A stretch of 10,604 bases of DNA, from assembly GCA_020027805.1 (NCBI GenBank), contig JAHKKQ010000060.1:1-10604 (forward strand), in the 5' to 3' direction. Shown piece by piece: positions 1-6,163 of the stretch (within the stretch, counting starts at the first letter, position 1; the number at the start of each line of letters is the position of its first letter). The notes under the pieces are model-generated. The model was not told where the DNA came from, did no database searches, and worked only from the letters and a program-made list of their open reading frames with translations. The DNA comes from Candidatus Dadabacteria bacterium (GTDB taxonomy: Bacteria; Desulfobacterota_D; UBA1144; Nemesobacterales; UBA2774). Made by a program: the position numbers and the translations under genes.

Positions 1-2097
1 TTTCTGCTCGTCTGCGGATTTATGGTTTTATCCCGTCTTATAAGTCCTGCGTCCGCCGAGATTAGAGAGTACGATCTGGAGATAGGCTATAAGACGGTCA
101 ACTTCACGGGCAGGGACATTACCGCCATGTCCATCAACGGCACTATGCCGGGGCCGACCCTGTATTTCAAGGAAGGGGACACCGCCCGGATTCACGTCAA
201 AAATAACATGGACGTGGATACTTCCTTACACTGGCACGGGCTCCTTCTGCCTAATGAGCAGGACGGCGTGCCATATCTCACGACCCCCCCGATCAGACCG
301 GGGACTACGCACACATACGAGTTTCCGATAAAACAGTCGGGGACGTACTGGTACCACTCGCACTCGGGCCTTCAGGAGCAGTCAGGCGTATTCGGGTCGA
401 TAGTCATAGAGCCCCGGGAGAAGAGGACCGACATCCCCGAGCCCGCGGCCGACTACGTGGTCGTTTTGTCCGACTGGACCGACGAGAGCCCGCGCGAGGT
501 GCTGAGGGACCTCAAGCGCGGGAGCGATTACCAGTCGATAAAAAAAGGAACGATGCAGACCGTCTACGGCGTCCTCAAGAACGGCGTCGTATGGGAGAAT
601 GTAGCGCGCTCGTTCAGGCGCATGCCGCCCGCGGATATATCGGACGTCGCTTATGACGCTTTCCTGATGAACGGCAAGCCGGAAGCGGCCCCCGGTTTCC
701 CGGCGGGAAAGGTAATCCGCCTGAGGATAATCAACGGGTCGTCGTCCACGTATTTCTATCTGAATTACGCGGGGGGCGGCATGCGGGTGATCGCCGCCGA
801 CGGCAAGGACGTCGAGCCTGTGGAGATAGACAGGGTTCTTATGGCAATCGCCGAGACGTACGACGTGCTCGTTACGGTGCCTGAAGAGGGCGCGTACGAA
901 TTCCGGGCCACGGCGCAGGACGGGACCGGGCACGGGTCGCTGTTCATAGGCGAGGGCGGGAGGGTTCTCGCGCCCGATATACCCCGGCCTGATCTCTACA
1001 GGGCGAGCGCCGGCATGCAGATGGGCGGGGACGGGAAAGAGGATGAGGATAAAATGCCTCCCGGAACTGGCGTCCACGGCACGAAAAGCGGCTCTATGCA
1101 GATGGGCGATGGGAAGAAAATGGATATGAGCGCGGACATGACGCCCGATCCGAGACCCGCACCGCCATATCAAATGCTGAGGTCATTGACGCCGACGACG
1201 CTCCCGCCCGGAAGCAAGATCAGGGAATTCACGCTCGTCCTCGGCGGGGACATGGAGCGGTACGTGTGGACGATCAACGGAAAGACGCTCAGCGCGGACG
1301 ATACGATTATGATCCGCAAGGGCGAGAACGTGCGGTTCATACTCGAGAACAAGTCGATGATGCACCATCCGATGCACCTGCACGGGCATTTTTTCCGGGT
1401 GCTGAACGGCCAGGGGGATTACGCCCCTCTCAAGCACACTGTCGACGTCGCGCCGGGCGGAAAAACCGTAATAGAGTTCGCGGCTGACGAAGAGAAGGAC
1501 TGGTTTTTTCACTGTCATGTCCTCTATCATCTGGCGGCGGGCATGGCGCGGGTCGTGCATTACGAGGGCTCGGTCATGGACCCCGATATTGCGGCCATCA
1601 GGCATAAACTTTACGAGGACCCGGTCTATTACTGGGCGGAAGCGGCGCTCATGAGCAACATGACGGAGGGCTTCGTAACTATCGCCAATGAGAAAAATAC
1701 TATCAACGCTGCGTGGGAGTATGGATGGGAAGACAGGGAATATGAAATAGTCCTCACTTACAGCAGGTATTTAAACCGTATAATCTCGGTCTTTGGCGGC
1801 GCCGACCTGACGAACGAGGACCAGAACAACCGGGGCGTGTTCGGAATCGAGTACCTCCTCCCGTTTTTCGTCGACGGCACGGCTTGGGTGGACACGGACG
1901 GCGATTTCAGGGTCATATTCGATAAAGAGATGCAGCTCACGGAGCGCGTGACGGCTTTCGGCGAGCTTCAGTACGACACGGATACCAAGTGGGAGTGGCG
2001 GGCGGGCGGGACGTTTATGCTCGGCAAGAACGTGTCGCTCATCGGCCAGTACTACACCGAGTTCGGCGGCGGCGGCGGGTTGCTGGTGAAGTTCTGA
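1..2097 (+). CDS. CopA-like multicopper oxidase with C-terminal CopB-like beta-barrel segment (5' partial)
   Basis: The protein is probably a periplasmic Cu(I)/phenol-type multicopper oxidase of the CopA/PcoA group, used in copper tolerance. Counting from the ATG at 22, all four copper motifs are present: HWHG (H70, H72), HSHSG (H112, H114), HPMHLHGH (H449, H452, H454, H456) and HCHVLYHLAAGM (H497, C498, H499, H503, M508). Type 1 and trinuclear sites therefore look intact. A Met/His/Asp-rich linker (about 332-372, with MQM, MQMGDGKKMDM) resembles the copper-binding insert of CopA. Residues about 530-691 are not cupredoxin-like: they show alternating aromatic/polar strands, Gly-rich turns and a terminal Phe, resembling the C-terminal half of CopB outer-membrane proteins. 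The frame is open back to base 1 and encodes a hydrophobic stretch (FLLVCGFMVL) followed by SPASA, a likely signal-peptidase site. The ATG at 22 is therefore inside the signal peptide and the true start lies before the window. The oxidase assignment is firm; the barrel is inferred. Confidence 0.9.
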   Translation, partial: FLLVCGFMVLSRLISPASAEIREYDLEIGYKTVNFTGRDITAMSINGTMPGPTLYFKEGDTARIHVKNNMDVDTSLHWHGLLLPNEQDGVPYLTTPPIRPGTTHTYEFPIKQSGTYWYHSHSGLQEQSGVFGSIVIEPREKRTDIPEPAADYVVVLSDWTDESPREVLRDLKRGSDYQSIKKGTMQTVYGVLKNGVVWENVARSFRRMPPADISDVAYDAFLMNGKPEAAPGFPAGKVIRLRIINGSSSTYFYLNYAGGGMRVIAADGKDVEPVEIDRVLMAIAETYDVLVTVPEEGAYEFRATAQDGTGHGSLFIGEGGRVLAPDIPRPDLYRASAGMQMGGDGKEDEDKMPPGTGVHGTKSGSMQMGDGKKMDMSADMTPDPRPAPPYQMLRSLTPTTLPPGSKIREFTLVLGGDMERYVWTINGKTLSADDTIMIRKGENVRFILENKSMMHHPMHLHGHFFRVLNGQGDYAPLKHTVDVAPGGKTVIEFAADEEKDWFFHCHVLYHLAAGMARVVHYEGSVMDPDIAAIRHKLYEDPVYYWAEAALMSNMTEGFVTIANEKNTINAAWEYGWEDREYEIVLTYSRYLNRIISVFGGADLTNEDQNNRGVFGIEYLLPFFVDGTAWVDTDGDFRVIFDKEMQLTERVTAFGELQYDTDTKWEWRAGGTFMLGKNVSLIGQYYTEFGGGGGLLVKF

Positions 2098-2120
2098 GGG
2101 CGCTCATGTATCATTGCGGC

Positions 2121-2156
2121 GGAAGGGCCGCCGGGCGTACCCGCACGGGCCCTTCC
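2121..2156. terminator. Hairpin between convergent genes, likely shared terminator
   Basis: A perfect 9-bp inverted repeat, GGAAGGGCC (2121-2129) with GGCCCTTCC (2148-2156), encloses a smaller stem, CGGG (2132-2135) with CCCG (2140-2143). It sits 23 nt after the oxidase stop and 22 nt after the minus-strand thioredoxin stop. On the plus strand only TTAT follows and the other side has no T tract, so termination efficiency is uncertain. Confidence 0.45.
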
Positions 2157-2178
2157 TTATGGTACTGCCCGTTTCCTG

Positions 2179-2412
2179 TTACTTCAGCTCGCTTATTGAA
2201 GCGCCGAAGTTGATATGGTAAGTCTGACCGTTCATGACGAGCGCGGGCACGGACTTCACGCCCGCGGCCTCCGCTTCGGGAATCCTGCCCTTCTGCTCGC
2301 CCAGGTGCACCACCTCGACCTCGTACTTCTTCGGGTCGAGCGCCTCCGCGACCCCCCTCTCGGCGCTTGCGCATACGGGGCACCCCGCGTGATAGAAAAC
2401 GGCTTTGCTCAT
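2179..2412 (-). CDS. Small thioredoxin/glutaredoxin-like protein, CPVC active site
   Basis: This 77-residue protein has a minimal thioredoxin fold. The first beta strand (KAVFYHAG) leads into a C11-P-V-C14 dithiol at the start of helix 1. The SVPALV segment places the expected cis-proline at P56, followed by a beta strand (VMNGQTYHI). It is cytoplasmic: there is no signal peptide or membrane segment. It is shorter than thioredoxin (about 105 residues) and close to glutaredoxin or NrdH length. Thiol-disulfide exchange is expected; the partner is unknown. The ATG at 2412 is well supported by a perfect Shine-Dalgarno AAGGAGG (2427-2421, minus strand) 8 nt upstream. It is divergent from a MarR-type regulator and its promoter overlaps a palindromic operator, so it is very probably a target of that regulator. 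The family is clear; the substrate is not. Confidence 0.85.
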   Translation of the reverse strand: MSKAVFYHAGCPVCASAERGVAEALDPKKYEVEVVHLGEQKGRIPEAEAAGVKSVPALVMNGQTYHINFGASISELK

Positions 2413-2434
2413 GACAATTGCCTCCTTGTTATAT

Positions 2435-2455
2435 ATAGTATCGACTCGATACTAT
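2435..2455. promoter_or_regulatory. Palindromic operator O1 (likely MarR-type site)
   Basis: A perfect 10-bp inverted repeat, ATAGTATCGA (2435-2444) with TCGATACTAT (2446-2455), has a single central base at 2445. It covers the end of the -10 hexamer and the expected transcription start of the minus-strand thioredoxin promoter. Binding there would block initiation. A second copy of its 15-bp core lies at 2487-2501. MarR dimers typically bind palindromes of this size between divergent genes. Assignment to the adjacent regulator is inferred. Confidence 0.75.
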
Positions 2456-2482
2456 TATGCGTAATCGTCCGGGTATTGTCAA
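2454..2482 (-). promoter_or_regulatory. Sigma-70-type promoter of the thioredoxin-like gene
   Basis: On the minus strand there is a perfect -35 TTGACA (2482-2477), a 17-bp spacer and a -10 CATAAT (2459-2454, 5 of 6). Transcription would start near 2447, inside operator O1, giving a leader of about 35 nt with the AAGGAGG site. The -35 overlaps that of the opposite promoter. Confidence 0.7.
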
Positions 2483-2504
2483 CCTGGTTTCGATTCGATA
2501 CAAT
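2476..2504 (+). promoter_or_regulatory. Sigma-70-type promoter of the MarR gene
   Basis: On the plus strand there is a -35 TTGTCA (2476-2481, 5 of 6), a 17-bp spacer and a -10 TACAAT (2499-2504, 5 of 6). The expected start is near 2510-2512, which coincides with the ATG at 2511. Operator O2 covers the spacer and half of the -10, consistent with autorepression. Confidence 0.65.
2487..2501. promoter_or_regulatory. Operator O2, second copy of the palindrome
   Basis: GTTTCGA-T-TCGATAC matches the core of O1 (GTATCGA-C-TCGATAC) at 13 of 15 positions, including the single-base centre. Its arms pair except for one mismatch. Centre-to-centre distance from O1 is 49 bp. It overlaps the spacer and the first half of the -10 of the plus-strand promoter. 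Confidence 0.65.
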
Positions 2505-2510
2505 ATCTGC

Positions 2511-3080
2511 ATGGACCAGGCCGGCAGAATCGCATCCCTCATCGAAAGACTGGGCAACCTGCTGAGGGCTGAGGAAAGGACCTCGGGGACCGGGCTTCTG
2601 CCGGTACACGTCCAGATGCTCTCCTACCTTTCCGTATGCAACAGGTACAGCGACACGCCCGCCGCAGTGACGGAGTTTGTCGGCGCGACCAAGGGAACCT
2701 CTTCACAGAGCATAGCGGTGCTTGAGAGGAAGGGGTTCCTGCGCAAGCGTCCCGACGGGGCGGACGGAAGGGTCGTACACTTGAGCCTGACCGCGAAGGG
2801 CAGGCGGTTCGTCGAAAACAATTTCCCGCCGGACGCGTTCGGCGCCGCGATAGGGAAAATGAAGCCCGGGGACAGGGAGTCCCTCACGCGCCTGCTCACG
2901 GGACTCCTCTCCTCACTCCAGAAGGGGAACGGGGGGCGGACGTTCGGCGTCTGCCATACGTGCCGTTACTTCAGGAGGGACGCGCTGCCGGACTCTCACC
3001 AGTGCGGGCTCACGCTCGAGCCCCTCTCGGGGGACGAGAGCATTAAGATATGCCGGGAGCACGAGCGGCCGGCCGCTTGA
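2511..3080 (+). CDS. MarR-family regulator with four-cysteine C-terminal extension
   Basis: This 189-residue protein is a probable dimeric winged-helix repressor. An N-terminal dimerisation helix comes first. The winged-helix region spans about 31-100, with the recognition helix near 60-73 (TKGTSSQSIAVLERKGFL), a wing at about 80-92 (DGADGRVVHLSLT), then a typical TAKGRRFVE helix. After a further helix, residues 145-184 form an extension with C148-x2-C151-x13-C165-x15-C181 and H184. This could bind Zn or an Fe-S cluster, or act as a thiol switch. Ordinary MarR proteins (about 140-150 residues) end before it. An upstream in-frame ATG at 2457 would place 18 extra codons across the -35 and operator DNA, so I prefer 2511, where promoter spacing suggests a leaderless mRNA. 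No Shine-Dalgarno is visible before either start. The divergent thioredoxin gene and twin operators point to autoregulation and control of that gene. The inducing signal is unknown. Confidence 0.85.
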   Translation: MDQAGRIASLIERLGNLLRAEERTSGTGLLPVHVQMLSYLSVCNRYSDTPAAVTEFVGATKGTSSQSIAVLERKGFLRKRPDGADGRVVHLSLTAKGRRFVENNFPPDAFGAAIGKMKPGDRESLTRLLTGLLSSLQKGNGGRTFGVCHTCRYFRRDALPDSHQCGLTLEPLSGDESIKICREHERPAA

Positions 3081-3098
3081 ACCGGGAGCGGCTTCTTT
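3072..3098 (+). terminator. Possible weak terminator after the MarR gene
   Basis: GCCGCT (3072-3077) can pair with AGCGGC (3087-3092) across a 9-nt loop that includes the stop codon, followed by TTCTTT. The stem is short and the T tract is interrupted. Confidence 0.3.
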
Positions 3099-3479
3099 CC
3101 ATGGGGAAACCGGCGCTACGTGAGTAAACGCGCCCGGGAACGGCTGAATGGGTAAGGTTCGCAGGAATCATAAGAACACACAACATGTGTGACCGTTGTG
3201 CTCGGCGGTTAAAATGTTATAATATCGCTCTAATAAATTTGCCCTTCAACCACTCATCCGGATCTATTCGATCGGAAACAGGCTCGAGAGTGATAAAATT
3301 GCAGGGTTAGAAAAGGGGAATTTGACAGGTCCGGTTGATCGCCTTATTGGAATTACCGAATGCGAAGCGGATTGGAATAACATAATAATTCGGCTCAGGC
3401 GCTTCAGGCTTCAATTTAATCGATTCCAGGGTTGTACTCAATACTATCGAACGCGGACCCAGACCTGTCTGACAAAACT
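3081..3479. other. Intergenic region without a convincing gene
   Basis: Neither strand holds a coding segment with good start signals. Visible elements are an inverted repeat CACAAC (3179-3184)/GTTGTG (3195-3200), a consensus -10 TATAAT at 3218-3223, an isolated TTGACA at 3322-3327 with no good -10, and a direct repeat ATTGGAAT at 3346-3353 and 3371-3378. Its 3' half is more AT-rich than the flanking genes. It probably carries the promoter and leader of the desaturase gene. Confidence 0.5.
3195..3223 (+). promoter_or_regulatory. Candidate promoter upstream of the desaturase
   Basis: A perfect -10 TATAAT (3218-3223) lies 16 bp after TTGTGC or 17 bp after GTTGTG, both weak -35 matches. The -35 half overlaps the right arm of the inverted repeat CACAAC/GTTGTG, which may be an activator or repressor site. 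If used, the leader before the desaturase would be about 250 nt. Confidence 0.35.
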
Positions 3480-4589
3480 ATGACTCAGATCAACACTTCG
3501 GCGGACAATAACTCCATCGCGAACACGAAGATACGCTTTACTCCGAACACGGAGTTCGAGAAAGAGCTCAAGAAACGGGTATCCGTATACTTCGAAGAGA
3601 ACTCCGTTTCAAAAAAGGATAACGCCCGGATGTATCTCAAGACGTTTATCGCGGTCCTGTGGGTGGCGGCTTCGTATTCACTCCTGGTATTCGCAGGGCT
3701 TCCGGTCTGGGGGTTGATACTCGCGGCCGCATCCCTGAGCGTCGCACTGAACGCGCTCTCGTTCAACGTGATGCACGACGCGCTCCACGGGGCCTATTCC
3801 GAGCGCCCGTGGGTGAACAAGCTGATGGGACACTTCCTCGACCTCATCGGCGGGAGCTCCTATTTCTGGTACAGGAAGCACAACTACTTCCACCATTCCT
3901 ACCCCAATATCGCGGGGCACGACGACGACATAGAGGCGGGGATCTTCGCGCGCCTTAGCCCCCATCACAAGAGGTATTTCTTCCACCGCTTCCAGCATAT
4001 ATATATATGGCCCCTGTACGGGTTCCTCGCGATCAAGTGGCACCTGTTCGACGACTTTTACACATTCTTTACGAAAAAAATAAACGGGCACGAGATAGAC
4101 CGCCCCGGGGGATGGGACGCGGTAGTCTTTTTCGGCGGGAAGCTATTCTTCCTCACGATGGCTTTCGTGATACCGCTCTACTTCTATCCCGTCCTCTACG
4201 TCATCGTATTCTACATGCTGGTGGCGTTACTGCAGGGGCTCGTAATGTCGGTCGTGTTCCAGCTCGCCCACTGCAACGAAGACGCCGGGTTCCCCATGCA
4301 CTCGGGGGATACGCAGCAGATGGATACGAGCTGGATGGTGCATCAGCTGAGCACCACCACGGATTTCGGCAAGGACAACCATTTCCTTACGTGGTACTTG
4401 GGAGGGCTCAACTATCAGGTGGAGCATCACCTGTTCCCGAAGATATGCCACGTCAACTATCCCGCCCTCTCGCGGATAGTCGAGGATACGTGCAGGGAAT
4501 ACAGCGTCACCTATAACGCCTACAAAGGCTTCTTCTCCGGGCTCCGCTCCCATTACAACTGGCTCAGGTTCCTCGGCCAGGCGGGGTAG
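3480..4589 (+). CDS. Membrane fatty-acid desaturase (acyl-lipid/acyl-CoA type)
   Basis: This 369-residue integral membrane di-iron desaturase would introduce a double bond into a fatty acyl chain using O2 and an electron donor. The three histidine boxes are visible: H99-D-A-L-H103, H134-N-Y-F-H138-H139 and Q313-V-E-H316-H317. The glutamine that opens the third box is typical of front-end and linoleoyl-CoA-type desaturases. Hydrophobic segments lie at about 45-95 (before box 1) and about 215-270. There is no N-terminal cytochrome b5 domain, so electrons presumably come from a separate ferredoxin or reductase, none of which is encoded here. The start is uncertain: the ATG at 3480 leaves the usual short N-terminus before KIRFTPN, while an in-frame TTG at 3432 adds 16 residues. 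Neither has a clear Shine-Dalgarno. It appears monocistronic. Regiospecificity and substrate cannot be read from the sequence. Confidence 0.88.
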   Translation: MTQINTSADNNSIANTKIRFTPNTEFEKELKKRVSVYFEENSVSKKDNARMYLKTFIAVLWVAASYSLLVFAGLPVWGLILAAASLSVALNALSFNVMHDALHGAYSERPWVNKLMGHFLDLIGGSSYFWYRKHNYFHHSYPNIAGHDDDIEAGIFARLSPHHKRYFFHRFQHIYIWPLYGFLAIKWHLFDDFYTFFTKKINGHEIDRPGGWDAVVFFGGKLFFLTMAFVIPLYFYPVLYVIVFYMLVALLQGLVMSVVFQLAHCNEDAGFPMHSGDTQQMDTSWMVHQLSTTTDFGKDNHFLTWYLGGLNYQVEHHLFPKICHVNYPALSRIVEDTCREYSVTYNAYKGFFSGLRSHYNWLRFLGQAG

Positions 4590-4699
4590 GGGCGAGTACT
4601 GATTCATCCCGGTCCCCTCGGCGCCTTTCGAATCGAGTACCGGCGGGGCGGCGGATGCAGGCAAGGCTTACCGCGAGCGGAATCGTTTCAGTTGATTCC

Positions 4700-4810
4700 C
4701 TCATCATAACTATTCCGGTTAATAAATTGTTCATAATTAATATTGTCATGTATACTTACTAACTTTTTATGGAAAGCGGGTAAGGTATTATCAACATTGT
4801 ATAAATTATC
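4700..4810 (+). promoter_or_regulatory. AT-rich leader, probable promoter region of tig-clpP-clpX-lon
   Basis: This segment is strikingly AT-rich between GC-rich genes. Candidate elements are TTGTCA (4743-4748) with TTTTAT (4765-4770, 16-bp spacer), and isolated -10-like TATTAT (4786-4791) and TATAAA (4800-4805). I see no CIRCE repeat and no clear heat-shock sigma element. The exact start site is not resolvable by eye. Confidence 0.4.
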
Positions 4811-4834
4811 GGACAGACCGAGAGGTAGAGAGAT

Positions 4835-6163
4835 ATGAAGGTGAGCATCGAGAATTTGAGCGGGACCGAGAGGAAAGTAGACGTCGTAATCCCCGTCGAG
4901 GTCGTGAAAGAGAAGCGGGACGAGGTGTTCAGCGAAATACGGAAGAGCGCCAGGATAAAGGGTTTCCGCCCGGGCAAAGCGCCCGCGGGCGTGGTCGAAT
5001 CCGTATACAGGAAAGAGATACTGGGCGAGACCGCGACGAGGCTCGTCACGGACTCTCTCGAAGGGGCGCTCAAAGAGGTATCGGCGCACCCTATAAGCAG
5101 GCCGCAGATAAATCCGCCAGACCTGTTCGAGACGGACAAGGACTTCCACTATTCCGCCGTATTCGAGGTGCTTCCCGTATTCGACCTCGCGGAATACAAA
5201 GGGCTCCAGCTTAAGAGGGAGATACACGAGGTAAGGGAAGAGGACGTCGATCATACTATCGAGCACCTTATCGAGCACAGGGCCGAAATAAAACCCTACG
5301 AAGGGGAGAAGGCCGTGGAGAACGGGGACGTCGCCATAGTCGATTTCGAGGGCGCGATAGACGGCGTGCCGGTGAAGGATTTAAAGAGGTCGGGGCTCCG
5401 GTTCCTGGTAGGTCACGACAGGCTCATACCGGAGTTCGAGGAGAACGTCATTGGAATGAAGAAGGGGGAGACGAAGGAATTCGACGTCAGCTACGGAGAG
5501 GACTTCCAGATAACGGAAGCGGCCGGGAAGGTCGTGCATTACAAATTTTCGGTGAAGGACGTGCTCAAGAGGACGCTGCCCGAGCTCGATGACGAGCTCG
5601 CGAAAGAGGTCGGAATGGAGGACGTGTCCGCGCTGAAGGAGCAGGTAAAAGAGGATTTGAAAAGGCAGTCGGAGCAGCAGTCGGAAGCCAAGGTGAGACA
5701 GCAGGTGGTGGACGCTCTCGTCGACAAAAATACGGTCGACGCCCCGCCGAGCCTCGTCAATGAAGAGGTCGGGAGGCTCGCCCGCAACATGGTGCAGAGC
5801 CTGCGCCAGCGCGGGCTCAATATTCAAACCCTCGACGACGCATCGAAGGCCGCTCTCGCAGAACGCGCACTCAGGAACGTGAAGACCTCCATCGTACTCG
5901 CCGAGATACGCAAAAAAGAGGATATAAAGGTCACGGACGAAGACATCGACAGGAGCCTTTCGGGCATCGCCGCAAGCTACAATATGGCGACCGAACAGGT
6001 GCGGGAGGTGTACCGCAAGAACGACCTGCTGGAAGGACTCGAAGCGAGTCTCGCCGAGCAAAAAGTCATTGATTTCATTATAGAAAATGCGACGATCGAA
6101 GAGGTTCCGGGGGAGCCGATTCACGTTGACAATAAAGGAGAGAATCAGTATACTCAAGAATAA
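4835..6163 (+). CDS. tig: Trigger factor, ribosome-associated chaperone
   Basis: This 442-residue protein has the usual length for trigger factor, which binds the ribosome exit tunnel and shields nascent chains. The N-terminal domain (about 1-145) contains the ribosome-docking signature G43-F-R-P-G-K-A-P50. The FKBP-type peptidyl-prolyl isomerase domain spans about 155-245 (GDVAIVDFEGAIDG, then FLVGHDRLIPEFEENVIGMKKGE). The remainder is the helical C-terminal chaperone domain, including the long charged segment around 265-300. The ATG at 4835 follows GAGAGG with about 9 nt spacing. It is the first gene of a proteostasis operon, and its TAA overlaps the clpP ATG by one base. Nothing is truncated. 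Confidence 0.95.
   Translation: MKVSIENLSGTERKVDVVIPVEVVKEKRDEVFSEIRKSARIKGFRPGKAPAGVVESVYRKEILGETATRLVTDSLEGALKEVSAHPISRPQINPPDLFETDKDFHYSAVFEVLPVFDLAEYKGLQLKREIHEVREEDVDHTIEHLIEHRAEIKPYEGEKAVENGDVAIVDFEGAIDGVPVKDLKRSGLRFLVGHDRLIPEFEENVIGMKKGETKEFDVSYGEDFQITEAAGKVVHYKFSVKDVLKRTLPELDDELAKEVGMEDVSALKEQVKEDLKRQSEQQSEAKVRQQVVDALVDKNTVDAPPSLVNEEVGRLARNMVQSLRQRGLNIQTLDDASKAALAERALRNVKTSIVLAEIRKKEDIKVTDEDIDRSLSGIAASYNMATEQVREVYRKNDLLEGLEASLAEQKVIDFIIENATIEEVPGEPIHVDNKGENQYTQE

Noticed and set aside
382..1173. 263-residue open frame on the minus strand inside the oxidase gene
   Set aside because: Antisense shadow of a strongly conserved coding sequence, with no family motif.
2457..2510. Upstream ATG extending the MarR protein by 18 residues
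   Set aside because: The extension would be encoded by -35, -10 and operator DNA, has no ribosome site, and the predicted transcription start lies downstream of it.
3148..3192. 14-codon open frame in the MarR-desaturase gap
   Set aside because: No ribosome site, no regulatory attenuator structure after it, and no similarity to known leader peptides.
3322..3350. Consensus TTGACA at 3322-3327 as a promoter
   Set aside because: The hexamers at 16-18 bp spacing (TTATTG, TATTGG, ATTGGA) match the -10 consensus poorly. It may be fortuitous.
4590..4834. Heat-shock operator (CIRCE) or sigma-32 promoter before tig
   Set aside because: No TTAGCACTC/GAGTGCTAA pair and no CTTGAA with CCCCAT-type -10 can be found, although the operon content made this worth looking for.
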